From: Candidatus Latescibacterota bacterium
Lineage (GTDB): Bacteria > Latescibacterota > UBA2968 > UBA8231
Assembly: GCA_007571365.1 (NCBI GenBank)
Contig: RKRN01000066.1
Location: forward strand, 1 to 42,405
Reading direction: 5' to 3'
Length of the DNA stretch: 42,405 nt
Positions 34,887-42,338 of the stretch are shown one piece after another. The notes below the pieces were generated by a model, which worked only from the letters and a program-made list of their open reading frames with translations, ran no database searches and was not told the DNA's origin. Made by a program: the position numbers and the translations under genes. The stretch's first letter is position 1. Each line of letters opens with the position of its first letter.

Positions 34887-35135
34887 CCCGACAATGGCTA
34901 AAATCGTCGTTATCTGGAGCGGCACAACCCAGCGGTATAATCGGTCAATTTTGGTTTCCAACGCCTCGCGAGTGGCGTCGATTTTGCCATCAAGTGCCTC
35001 GCGGGTGGCGTCGATTTTGATTTCCATGCGACTCAGCCGCACGTCAATTTGCTCGACAATGCCCTCTAATCGGGCAATGCGCCCCTCGTGGTCTAACGGA
35101 TACGGACGTTCTGGTATCGGATGATGCTCACTCAC
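34860..35135 (-). CDS. Small coiled-coil protein with a C-terminal membrane anchor
   Basis: A 91-residue protein starting with GTG behind GAGGAGG (seven bases). Residues of about 18-66 form a heptad/hendecad coiled coil containing a near-perfect 11-residue tandem repeat (KIDATREALDG, KIDATREALET). The end (WVVPLQITTILAIVGLAFKAF) is a single membrane helix. It resembles many short bacterial coiled-coil tail-anchored proteins of unknown role. A related design is seen in the frameshifted gene at 37749. Its stop overlaps the gene fragment on the other strand. The 173 bases upstream, to the RraA-like gene, hold nothing I recognise. Confidence 0.7.
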   Translation of the reverse strand: MSEHHPIPERPYPLDHEGRIARLEGIVEQIDVRLSRMEIKIDATREALDGKIDATREALETKIDRLYRWVVPLQITTILAIVGLAFKAFSN

Positions 35136-35308
35136 GGTCCAACCTCCTCAGCGTAAAGCGCGACCAACGCGAAACTCCCCGCACCAGATAAAGCAACATC
35201 CATGCCACGGCCGCAGTGCAGTGGAGAGGATACGGCCGCGCTGGTCAGACTGTATCGGGCATAACCCATCCATGCGACCTTTAGGAAGCACCCTCATATT
35301 ACCTCGAC

Positions 35309-36037
35309 TCACGATTTCTCTTCCTCGGTGCCGTACGAGTGCCCGCCGAAAATGGCCCGCAGTTCGGCCGCGGAGGTGGCTTGGCGCATTCGAGCCATGC
35401 GCTCAGTCTCGTGTTTTTGCAGGGCGCGGACGTTTTCCAGCACTGCGCCGAGCTTGTCGGCGGGGAATTTCACCGCGCCGTTTTCGTCCATGTGGATGAT
35501 CTCGCCCGGGGCCACATCCATGCCCGCGACCGCGACCGGCACATTGACCGCGTGGACAGCTTGAGCACCGTGACCAGCGGTGACACCGCTGAGCAAGTAC
35601 TGGAACTTCATCGGGCGGATCTCGTCAATGTCGCGCGAGGGGCCGTTGGAAATCGCGCCGACGCAGCCGATGGCCTGCATAGCGGTGGTCATGTTGCCAC
35701 CGGCTAGGCCAACCTTGCCGGCAATCTCCGGCGGGAACTTCTGCTGAAATACCAAGATCGTCGGCTTGGGCGAGGCGTCGAGGGCGTCGAGAACGTCCAT
35801 GAAGCTGACGCCGCTGTAATTGGGGTCAGGCAGACCGTACGTGCAAGTAACCGCATAGCCGACCGTAGGGCCAAGCTCGGGATACATGCAGCGCAGCGAC
35901 TGATCGGTGTACCAGTTTTCGCTCCAAGGATTGTATAACCCTAAGCACAATGGATCGCCCGGATAGGTGGCGACGACGTTGGTGATCGAAGGCGTGTCAA
36001 AGCTCTTTAACTCGGCGAGTATTTCTTGCGGGGTCAT
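35309..36037 (-). CDS. RraA/HMG-aldolase-family protein
   Basis: A 242-residue protein of the RraA-like fold. Family motifs are LAGGNMTTAMQAIGCVGAI followed by GPSRDIDEI (the G...G..G...RD metal/substrate motif), an AGHGAQAVH segment, and PGEIIHMDENGAVKFP. Members include 4-hydroxy-4-methyl-2-oxoglutarate/CHA aldolases and oxaloacetate decarboxylases that act on dicarboxylic oxo-acids with Mg2+, as well as the RNase E inhibitor RraA. The longer N-terminal region and catabolic surroundings favour an aldolase-type role. AGGAG precedes the ATG by about seven bases. It follows the duplicated membrane protein gene by 30 bases on the same strand. Confidence 0.85.
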   Translation of the reverse strand: MTPQEILAELKSFDTPSITNVVATYPGDPLCLGLYNPWSENWYTDQSLRCMYPELGPTVGYAVTCTYGLPDPNYSGVSFMDVLDALDASPKPTILVFQQKFPPEIAGKVGLAGGNMTTAMQAIGCVGAISNGPSRDIDEIRPMKFQYLLSGVTAGHGAQAVHAVNVPVAVAGMDVAPGEIIHMDENGAVKFPADKLGAVLENVRALQKHETERMARMRQATSAAELRAIFGGHSYGTEEEKS

Positions 36038-36067
36038 TGGAAACTCCTGATTGGGTAATGGGAAAGG

Positions 36068-36448
36068 TCAACCCGCGTCCGCCATGTTTTTTCGTCGCAC
36101 ATGGTATAACAGATTCGCTACGAGAAACACCGAGAAGATGGTCAAATAGGCAGCTATGGTGCCGATCTCTTGCTCAAGAACGGCCATCACAGCATTGACG
36201 ATGACCAACGCTGCACCGCACAGCGCGAAAACATGCCAACGGCTCATGGCATTTGCTCCTTGCGTTGTCGCTTTCTTCTTCAGCACTTGGTAACACAGAC
36301 TAGCAGATACGAAAAACATAGCGAGGACGGTTAGATAGGCTCCTATTACGCCGATCGCGCTCTCAATAATGGCCGTCACAGCGATGACGAGGATCAACGC
36401 ACCATACAGAGCGAAAAAATGCCACCACTCAAAATTCCAACGGTTCAT
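36068..36448 (-). CDS. Membrane protein made of two fused copies of a small two-helix protein
   Basis: A 126-residue protein with four membrane helices in two homologous halves. WHFFALYGALILVIAVTAII of half one matches WHVFALCGAALVIVNAVMAV of half two, and IGVIGAYLTVLAMFFVSASL matches IGTIAAYLTIFSVFLVANLL. Each half begins with M-N/S-RW and ends with a basic cluster. The start at 36448 is fixed by AAGGAG ten bases upstream. The second half also begins ATG AGC CGT TGG behind AAGGAG, so it looks like two tandem genes joined in frame, with the second ribosome site still readable. Family and function not recognised. Internal initiation at the second ATG is possible. Confidence 0.7.
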   Translation of the reverse strand: MNRWNFEWWHFFALYGALILVIAVTAIIESAIGVIGAYLTVLAMFFVSASLCYQVLKKKATTQGANAMSRWHVFALCGAALVIVNAVMAVLEQEIGTIAAYLTIFSVFLVANLLYHVRRKNMADAG

Positions 36449-36468
36449 AAGTACTGGCTCCTTATTCG

Positions 36469-36483
36469 TAACTGATGTTACGC
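36469..36483 (+). repeat. Copy of the TAACTGAYGTTACGC motif
   Basis: TAACTGATGTTACGC occurs here, upstream of the duplicated membrane-protein gene. It matches 41251-41265 with one difference and the right end of the small element at 14964-14978 read in reverse. Only the end motif is shared; the bases that follow differ. Confidence 0.4.
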
Positions 36484-36547
36484 AGCAATGCCCCAGGTGC
36501 ATGGGCGTCCCACCGCTGCACGGGGACATCCAGTGGGCAGACCCTAC

Positions 36548-37366
36548 CTAATGCTGGTCGCGCCGCGGCAGAATCGGCTGATGCTTCAGTTCGCCGATTA
36601 GCTCTACCAGCCCTTCGGTCGCCGCGGCTAAAAACTTCTCGCCCTTTTCCCGGGTGGCTTTCGTCGCGTCGCCCATCACGCCGCTGGCCGTCTGCTGGCT
36701 CCAGTAGGGGATCAGCCTTGCGCCCGATCCTTCGGGATGCGTGCCAGCCAACAGGTCGGTGCGGAAGCTCGGCGACAGCGGCGAGCGCTCGTCAACGGCC
36801 TTGTCCATTTCGACGAGTTCCGGTTTGAGTGCCAAGTAAAGCGAGGTCTCGTATTCGCCACCGTGCGAGGTGCCGCCGTAGGACGAGTCGCGCAGTTGGT
36901 TGCCCACAGTTTTGGCGCGGCGCAGATCCCAGTGATTGACCGAGGCGCAGAGAATCTGGCCTTCGTATTCGAGGACGGTGAGGCGAGCCGCCAAGTCGAG
37001 CGGCGAGGTGTTGGAGCCGTGGCCATTGACGATGAGGATGCGCTTAAAGCCGTGGTGGGCCAAGCTGCAACACACGTCCTTGACATAACGGATGAAGGTG
37101 TCCCAGGCGATGGTCAGGGTGCCGTGGAAATCCATGTGGTGCGGACTGTAGCCGTGGGAGACGGGCGGGACGAGCACGGCTTCTGCGGGGATGCGAGCCA
37201 CGGCGCGCTCGCAGATGCCGTGACACAGCACCACGTCCGTATCCACCGGCAGATGCGGGCCGTGGTCTTCGTGGGTGGCGACCGGCAGCACGGCGACGCG
37301 GCCTTGTTCGGCGGCTTCTTTCGTCTCGTTCCAAATCATTTCAGCGTAGCGGTATTTCACGGCCAT
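36548..37366 (-). CDS. Creatininase-family amidohydrolase
   Basis: A 272-residue protein of the creatininase family, metal-dependent hydrolases of cyclic amides and related N-C bonds (creatinine, formamides in MftE/ArfB-like members). Metal and active-site motifs: ATHEDHGPHLPVDTDV near 30-45 (Glu, His, Asp ligands), YSPHHMDFHGTLTI, VNGHGSNTSPLDLA and SHGGEYETSLYLAL (Glu ligand). I chose the ATG at 37366 with GAGGA six bases upstream; the frame extends to a TTG at 37390 without support. Creatininase-like proteins are abundant in several uncultured marine and sponge-associated phyla, so the substrate is probably not creatinine itself. Confidence 0.85.
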   Translation of the reverse strand: MAVKYRYAEMIWNETKEAAEQGRVAVLPVATHEDHGPHLPVDTDVVLCHGICERAVARIPAEAVLVPPVSHGYSPHHMDFHGTLTIAWDTFIRYVKDVCCSLAHHGFKRILIVNGHGSNTSPLDLAARLTVLEYEGQILCASVNHWDLRRAKTVGNQLRDSSYGGTSHGGEYETSLYLALKPELVEMDKAVDERSPLSPSFRTDLLAGTHPEGSGARLIPYWSQQTASGVMGDATKATREKGEKFLAAATEGLVELIGELKHQPILPRRDQH

Positions 37367-37499
37367 GGGATCCTCGTGGAGTGGGAACAATAGGGGCGTG
37401 GAGAGAGATAGGTAATAGGCGCCGCGAGGGCAAGCGGCGTTTGTGTTCAGTAGGCGCGATACCTAGTTTACAAGAAGCGAAAAGCGAGGAGTCAATCCG

Positions 37500-37742
37500 A
37501 TGATCTATGCAGTCATATCTTTCCAGCCGAGCGAGGAACTACGCACCAGAATCAGCAACCTCAATGTTCCCGTGTACGACGATGAGGCACCTATTGCCCA
37601 CTTCGTCTCGTTTAAGGGTACGACGCGCGAACTGGCCCAAAGGCTCGGATACGACGGCAATCAATCAGGCACCGGTATCGTTATCCCGGTCTCGAATTAT
37701 TTTGGCTTCGCCTCTAGAGACTTTGGGAGTGGCTGGAGGTGA
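37500..37742 (+). CDS. Small conserved-looking hypothetical protein
   Basis: An 80-residue protein (MIYAVISFQPSEELRTRISN at the start) with no signal peptide, membrane helix or known motif. Predicted alternating strands and one helix (GTTRELAQRLGY) suggest a small alpha/beta fold. GAGGAG lies about 10 bases before the ATG. Its stop (TGA at 37740) is embedded in the GGAGGTGA ribosome site of the next gene, so the two are probably translated from one mRNA. Function not recognised. Confidence 0.65.
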   Translation: MIYAVISFQPSEELRTRISNLNVPVYDDEAPIAHFVSFKGTTRELAQRLGYDGNQSGTGIVIPVSNYFGFASRDFGSGWR

Positions 37743-37748
37743 ATGAAA

Positions 37749-38094
37749 ATGGCAAATAATGCGGAAACCAGCAGCAGGCATTCGTCTGATCCCTCGGTTT
37801 CGGAGAAGTCGCCGGTCTCATCTTCTAAACCAGATATGTCTTGGGTCATGCACCGCCTCAACCAGATTCAAGGAGATGTCAAAGCTATTCAAGGAGATGT
37901 CAAAGCTATTAGAGAACGCGTCGCCCGCTTAGAAGAACATGTCAAACCAATTCCTCATATAGAAAAAAGACTGCGGAAAGCGGAAAATCGAAAAAATCGT
38001 CTGGACTGTTAGTGGCGTCTTGCTCACTGCCGGTGGGATCTGGGGCGCGATCAAATGGATTTTGTCGAACTACGACCTCATTCCTAAGCCATAA
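37749..38094 (+). pseudogene. Coiled-coil/membrane-anchor small protein gene, frameshifted
   Basis: The first frame gives MANNAETSSRHSSDPSVSEK, a Ser-rich head, then a coiled coil with an exact 21-base tandem repeat (37866-37886 and 37887-37907, IQGDVKA twice), ending early at a TAG (38010-38012). The +1 frame, entered near the A-runs around 37981-37998, continues naturally as EKIVWTVSGVLLTAGGIWGA plus IKWILSNYDLIPKP and a TAA at 38092, a perfect membrane anchor. The intact gene was therefore probably a tail-anchored coiled-coil protein like that at 34860. A real mutation, an assembly error in the A-run, or a +1 recoding event are all possible. The strong GGAGGTGA suits the second ATG (37749) better than the first (37743). 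Confidence 0.6.
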
Positions 38095-38134
38095 CTCACC
38101 AACAACGAAACCTTTTTATGGAGCAACGAAGATA

Positions 38135-39229
38135 ATGGGTCGCAAAATACGCCTCGGGGTGCTCTGCGGCGGCCGTTCGGCTGAGCACGAGGTCTCGGTG
38201 ATTTCGGCGCGCTCAGTGTTGGAAGCCATTGACCGGGATAAGTACGAATTGGTAATGATCGGCATCTCTAAGGAAGGGTGCTGGCTATCGGCCGCGGACA
38301 CGCAGCAACTGCTGGCGTCCAATCAAGTCCACGAGGATGGGCTAACGCCGGTGGCGCTCGACTATCTGGGGACGCGCACGTTGGTGGCTCAGCGAGGCGA
38401 TGGGCCGGACCAACCGCTCGACGTGATCTTCCCGCTCTTGCACGGCCCTTACGGCGAAGACGGCACCGTGCAGGGCCTGATGGAACTGGCCAACATAGCC
38501 TATGTGGGGGCCGGGGTCGTCGGCTCGGCCGTGGGCATGGACAAGGAGCTGATGAAGCGGGTCTTCAAAGCCGAAGGGCTACCGCAGGTGGACTACCAAG
38601 TGGTGCGGCGCAGCCGTTGGCAAAAAGACCGCGCCGGAGTGCGCGCCGCGATCGCAACCGCGCTGGACTACCCGGTCTTCGTCAAGCCGGTGAACCTCGG
38701 TTCGAGCGTCGGAGTAAGCAAAGCCCGCAATGGTGCCGAGCTGGAGCAGGCCATCGACGAAGCCGCGCAATACGACTACAAAGTCGTGGTCGAGGCCGAA
38801 GCGAGCGGCTGCCGCGAAGTCGAAGTGGCGATCTTGGGCAACGAATCGCCCGCAGCGTCCATCGCCGGTGAGATCGTGCCGGGCAACGACTTTTACGACT
38901 ACAACGCCAAATACATCGACGACAACTCCGATCTGCTCATTCCAGCGCGCATCTCGCCAGCCACCCAAGAGGCCGTGCGCGAGTTGGGCATCCGGGCCTT
39001 TCAGGCCGTGGAAGCTTGGGGATTGGCGCGAGTGGATTTCTTCGTGCGCGAAAGCGACGAGGCGATTTTCGTCAACGAGATCAACACCATGCCGGGGTTT
39101 ACGCCCATCAGTATGTATCCCAAGCTGTGGGAGGCGAGCGGGGTGAGCTACGGGGCGTTGATCGACCGGTTGGTCCAGTTGGGGATCGAGCGGCACCAAG
39201 ACAAGCAGCAGACCAAGACGGCGCGATAA
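38135..39229 (+). CDS. ddl: D-alanine--D-alanine ligase
   Basis: A 364-residue ATP-grasp enzyme that joins two D-alanines for the peptidoglycan stem peptide in the cytoplasm. Motifs: VLCGGRSAEHEVSVISARSV at the N-terminus, FPLLHGPYGEDGTVQGLMEL, YVGAGVVGSAVGMDKELMK, PVFVKPVNLGSSVGVSK (ATP-binding lid) and FVNEINTMPGFTPISMYPKL near the end (Mg2+ and substrate site). The length fits the longer DdlA type. The start is the ATG at 38135; the frame is open further upstream but lies in the frameshifted coiled-coil gene. The next gene starts after four bases. Confidence 0.95.
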   Translation: MGRKIRLGVLCGGRSAEHEVSVISARSVLEAIDRDKYELVMIGISKEGCWLSAADTQQLLASNQVHEDGLTPVALDYLGTRTLVAQRGDGPDQPLDVIFPLLHGPYGEDGTVQGLMELANIAYVGAGVVGSAVGMDKELMKRVFKAEGLPQVDYQVVRRSRWQKDRAGVRAAIATALDYPVFVKPVNLGSSVGVSKARNGAELEQAIDEAAQYDYKVVVEAEASGCREVEVAILGNESPAASIAGEIVPGNDFYDYNAKYIDDNSDLLIPARISPATQEAVRELGIRAFQAVEAWGLARVDFFVRESDEAIFVNEINTMPGFTPISMYPKLWEASGVSYGALIDRLVQLGIERHQDKQQTKTAR

Positions 39230-39233
39230 GTCC

Positions 39234-39941
39234 ATGCAGAAAACGCGGTGGGAAAAAGGCAACGTCAGCAACCTGATTTCGCTCGCCCTGTTGGTGGTGG
39301 GTCTCTGGGGGCGCGTTGAAGGGGTTGATGCCAGCAAATGGGTGCTGGCCGTTGGGTTGTTTGGCTTTGCCGGTGGGATGACCAACTGGCTGGCGGTAAA
39401 GATGCTCTTCGACCGGGTTCCCTTGTTGTACGGTTCCGGGGTCATCCCGGCGCGGTTTCGCGCCATCCGGGCAGCGGTCAAAGACGCCATCATGCGCTAC
39501 TTCTTCGACGAAGCGCACCTGGAGCAATTCTTCGCCGAGCGGATGGCCGGAGACGACGTGGGCGAAAAGGTGCAAAAGGTGCTAGCGTCTGACGAGGTTG
39601 ACGCGATCATCGACCGCAAGCTGGAGGAGTTGGCGGAATCGCCACAGGGCATGATGCTCCAATTGGTGGGGGCGCAGACGGTTAAGCCGCTGGTCAAGCA
39701 GTTCGTAATTGGGTTCGGGCGTGAGATCGCGCCGCTTTTGGCCGGCGAAGCGGGCCCAGGAGTCGGAGCGATGCGGGCGCAGGTTGACGAGCTGCTAGAG
39801 GCCAAGCTAGAGGAGCTGACGCCCGACCGAGTCAAACAGATGATGGAAGAAGTAATCCGCGAGCACTTGGGCTGGCTCATCGTCTGGGGCAATGTGTTCG
39901 GCGGCACGATTGGACTGGTATCTAAAGCATTGGGGTATTGA
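39234..39941 (+). CDS. DUF445-family membrane protein
   Basis: A 235-residue protein with an N-terminal pair of membrane segments (NLISLALLVVGLWGR and WVLAVGLFGFAGGMTNWLAV) and a helical, charged middle part, then a short hydrophobic C-terminus (WLIVWGNVFGGTIGLVSKAL). The GGMTNWLAVKMLFDRV motif, the PARFRAI segment and the amphipathic helices are typical of DUF445 (YheB/YjiN-like) proteins, whose role is unknown. It starts four bases after ddl, so it is probably cotranscribed with a cell-wall gene. A role at the envelope is an inference from topology and neighbourhood only. Confidence 0.8.
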   Translation: MQKTRWEKGNVSNLISLALLVVGLWGRVEGVDASKWVLAVGLFGFAGGMTNWLAVKMLFDRVPLLYGSGVIPARFRAIRAAVKDAIMRYFFDEAHLEQFFAERMAGDDVGEKVQKVLASDEVDAIIDRKLEELAESPQGMMLQLVGAQTVKPLVKQFVIGFGREIAPLLAGEAGPGVGAMRAQVDELLEAKLEELTPDRVKQMMEEVIREHLGWLIVWGNVFGGTIGLVSKALGY

Positions 39942-40011
39942 AAATGAGTAGTCAGTCTCCGCCCTTTCGCCCGGTGGGCGCACTAACCACTGGTCACCGG
40001 AGGAGTTTTCT

Positions 40012-40818
40012 ATGAATCCATGGAATTTGCGCGGCACAGTAGCGGCAGTCATCGGCGGCACCGGCGTATTGGGTGGGGCAATAGCCCAAGGATTGGCCGA
40101 GGCCGGGGCCTCGGTAGCCGTGTTGGGGCGAGACCACGAGCGGGGCAATAAGCGAGTAGCGGCGATAGAAGCCGCCGCCGGCACCGGCCTTTTCGCCGCT
40201 TGCGACGCCACGGACAAAGCGTCGCTCAAGGCTGCCCACGAAGCGGTCGTCGCGGCGTTGGGTCCGGTCAGCGTGCTACTCAACGCGGCCGGCGGCAACC
40301 AGCCGCAGGTGACCCTAAACGACGATCTAGACTTTGCCGCGCTAGCAACCGACGATTGGCAGCGTTGTTTCGACCTGAACTTGGGAGCTGGTGCGCTGTT
40401 GCCCTGCCAGGAATTCGGGGCGGCCATGGTCGCACGGGGCCGGGGCAGCATCATCAACATCGCCTCGGTCGCCGCTCACCTGCCGGTGTCGCGGGTGGTG
40501 GCGTACTCGGCCGCCAAAGCAGCCGTATTGAACCTAACGCAGTTCCTCGCACGGGAGTGGGCCGACAAAGGCGTACGGGTCAACTCCATCACCCCGGGCT
40601 TTTTCCCCGCCGAGCAAAACCGCCGCTTGCTCTTTGCAGCCGACGGCACCCCCACCGAGCGCGGCCAACAAATCCTCTCTCATACCCCCATGAACCGCTT
40701 TGGCCGCCCCGAAGAGCTAGTCGGCGCGGCCGTATTCCTCGCGTCGGACGCAGCTAGCGGTTTCGTCACCGGCGCAGACATCCGCGTGGACGGCGGGTTT
40801 TTGGCGACGACGATCTAA
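40012..40818 (+). CDS. SDR-family oxidoreductase, mannonate-oxidoreductase-like
   Basis: A 268-residue classical short-chain dehydrogenase. The nucleotide site is GGTGVLGGAIA (15-25), the NAG-type motif is NAAGG, the catalytic Ser lies in NIASVAAH, and Tyr/Lys in YSAAK. NSITPGFFPAEQNRRLL, the loop after the PG motif, resembles SDR-type D-mannonate/fructuronate oxidoreductases (YjmF/UxuB-like), so reduction of fructuronate is a reasonable guess; NAD(P) preference is not clear. CGGAGGAG precedes the ATG. The last 11 codons recur as a 32-base exact repeat 280 bases downstream. Confidence 0.88.
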   Translation: MNPWNLRGTVAAVIGGTGVLGGAIAQGLAEAGASVAVLGRDHERGNKRVAAIEAAAGTGLFAACDATDKASLKAAHEAVVAALGPVSVLLNAAGGNQPQVTLNDDLDFAALATDDWQRCFDLNLGAGALLPCQEFGAAMVARGRGSIINIASVAAHLPVSRVVAYSAAKAAVLNLTQFLAREWADKGVRVNSITPGFFPAEQNRRLLFAADGTPTERGQQILSHTPMNRFGRPEELVGAAVFLASDAASGFVTGADIRVDGGFLATTI

Positions 40819-41120
40819 GAAGTGCGAGAAACCACACTTTACAGTGAAATTTGCGATTTGTCTCAACAACGGAGGCTATGAGGCTTCTCTCGAAGTCGGA
40901 AAAGTGTATCGCGTAATTCCCGATCGGGAGGCGGCTGATCACGGGTACATTCGCATGGTGGATGAAAGTGGCGAAGATTACGCATTTGCTGCCGACCGAT
41001 TTTACGAGATCGAATTCCCGCCGCCGGTTGAAGCAACGCTAGACGCTGCTCTACACTAAGTCATCAGGTGGCTGGGAATATCGCTGCGGACATCCGCGTG
41101 GACGGCGGGTTTTTGGCGAC
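40777..41120. repeat. 32-base exact direct repeat of the SDR 3' end flanking the 71-residue gene
   Basis: Bases 40777-40808 (coding for DIRVDGGFLAT at the end of the SDR gene) recur exactly at 41089-41120. The 280 bases between hold the small gene at 40844-41059. The second copy still reads ADIRVDGGFLAT in one frame but is not attached to an SDR gene. Confidence 0.8.
40844..41059 (+). CDS. Small hypothetical protein between direct repeats
   Basis: A 71-residue protein starting at a GTG (MKFAICLNNGGYEASLEVGK), with no signal peptide or membrane helix. The pattern LEVGKVYRVIPDREAADHGY followed by IRMVDESGEDYAF suggests a small all-beta fold of the kind seen in many short bacterial proteins of unknown role. 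The ribosome site is weak. The gene lies between two exact copies of a 32-base segment from the end of the SDR gene (40777-40808 and 41089-41120), so it may have arrived as a cassette. Confidence 0.55.
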   Translation: MKFAICLNNGGYEASLEVGKVYRVIPDREAADHGYIRMVDESGEDYAFAADRFYEIEFPPPVEATLDAALH

Positions 41121-41190
41121 CTTTGATTTCCGTCGAGTGGGTTTGTCGTTTACGCCGCTGCACATGCTTCTCTCCTTGCTTCCGGTTCCG

Positions 41191-41385
41191 GTACGCCCGC
41201 GAAAGCGGGCGTCCAGCGGGGTCGGGATCGTCGTCGGAAGGCTATTTATTAACTGACGTTACGCACTCTTAATCTGGGTCTGACGCTTCCGGCTCCCTCG
41301 GTCGTCATTCCCGCGCAAGCGGGAATCCAGTCGGCACTAGGGCTACAAACGGGCCTTGCTGGATGCCTGCTTGCACAGGCATGAC
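41191..41385. repeat. Three REP-like hairpins, two forming an inverted pair
   Basis: Three palindromic units share the design GT-N-stem(8)-tetraloop-stem-CCAG: 41191-41216 (ACGCCCGC-GAAA-GCGGGCGT), 41304-41330 (ATTCCCGC-GCAA-GCGGGAAT) and 41359-41385 in inverted orientation (ATGCCTG paired with CAGGCAT). The last two agree at 22 of 27 bases. Most differences are compensatory base-pair changes. This is the main content of the 41060-41399 gap, together with the repeats listed separately; no transposase of the RAYT type is in the window. Confidence 0.7.
41251..41292 (+). repeat. Second copy of the element end seen at 14834
   Basis: TAACTGACGTTACGC at 41251-41265 continues to 41292 with the same sequence as 14834-14871 apart from one missing A. 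It is probably a partial copy of the same small mobile element; its other end is not found before the transposase gene. Confidence 0.6.
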
Positions 41386-41399
41386 AAAAGTTACCCTTT

Positions 41400-42240
41400 A
41401 TGATTATGGCTTACTCCACCGCTGTACGCCGCCGCGTTCTCGATTTCATCCATAACGGCGGCCGTAAAGTCGCCGCCGAACGCCTGTTTGGGGTTTCCCG
41501 CCGAACGATCTATAACTGGTTGGAAGCCGCCGACCCCTTCGTCCGGGGCAAACCGGGTCCCAAAGGCCCCAGACGCTTGGACTATGAGGCCCTGCGGCAA
41601 CAGGTCGCCGCTTGTCCCGATGCCACCTTAAAAGAGCGCGCCCAGCATTTCGGGGTGCCTGCCCACGGTATCTTCTATGCTCTATCCAAGCTGAATATCA
41701 CGCGCAAAAAAAAACGCAGACCTATAAAGAACAATGCCCGGTAAAACGCCAAGCCTATCTGGCCGCCCTTGAGCGAGCGACCGGGCAACTGGGCAAACAA
41801 CCGGTTTATATCGACGAGCGTGGGTTCCCCCCAACCGAAGTTCGCCCGTATGCGTATGCCCCAAAGGGGTCCCGGTCGAAGCGAGGGGGCCTCGTCATCG
41901 GTGGACGATCCCTTCTTTGATAGCTGCCCGGTTTCCGGAGGGGTTCACCGCGCCTATGCTGTTGGAGAGGCCTTGTGACCGAGAGGTGTTCGATGCGTGG
42001 CTGGAGCAGATGCTGTGTCCGTGGCTGGATGACCGCCACGTGGTGATTATGGATAATGCGTCGTTCCACAAAGGCCCCAAGACGGCCGCCTTGATCGGAC
42101 AGGCGGGGGCGAGTGTGTTGTTCTTACCGCCCTATGCCCCCGAATTGAACCCGATTGAGAAGGATTTCGCCAACATCAAATGCAGGCGGCAATACAACGC
42201 GGAGGCATCTATTGATGATATTATAAAATTGTATAACTAA
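41400..42240 (+). pseudogene. IS630-family transposase, broken by two frameshifts
   Basis: Read across three frames the protein is a full DDE transposase of about 280 residues. Frame one (from 41400 or 41406) has the helix-turn-helix (RRVLDFIHNGGRKVAAERLF then GVSRRTIYNWL). Frame two supplies the first Asp (VYIDERGF). Frame three supplies the second Asp (VIMDNASFHKG) and the Glu (LPPYAPELNPIEKDFANIK). The first shift is -1 at a run of nine A (41706-41714), in phase for A_AAA_AAA slippage as used by some IS630-type elements. The second, also -1, is at a run of five G (41885-41889) and probably inactivates the gene. I could not identify terminal inverted repeats with confidence, so the element borders are open. 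Confidence 0.85.
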
Positions 42241-42338
42241 TTATGGGCTTTACTATATCAGGCAGTTACGGGTGTTACGCGCTCCGCTGCCATGGAGTCG
42301 TGCCCTTCGCGTTTGAGGGTACTAAGAAGGATGTTTTG

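Noticed and set aside
37441-37469. Promoter TTGTGT-17-TAGTTT before the small gene at 37500
   Set aside because: Spacing is ideal, but the -10 box matches the consensus poorly, so I did not list it.
37981-38000. Programmed -1 frameshift at A_AAA_AAT in the coiled-coil gene
   Set aside because: The -1 frame lacks the membrane anchor; the anchor is in the +1 frame, so a -1 slip would not produce it.
41068-41256. 62-codon frame starting at the second copy of the SDR end
   Set aside because: It merely reads through the duplicated DIRVDGGFLAT segment and then a REP hairpin; no ribosome site.
41250-42290. GTTACGC copies on both sides of the IS630 transposase as its terminal repeats
   Set aside because: They are in the same orientation, not inverted, and the left copy belongs to the separate small element also found at 14834.
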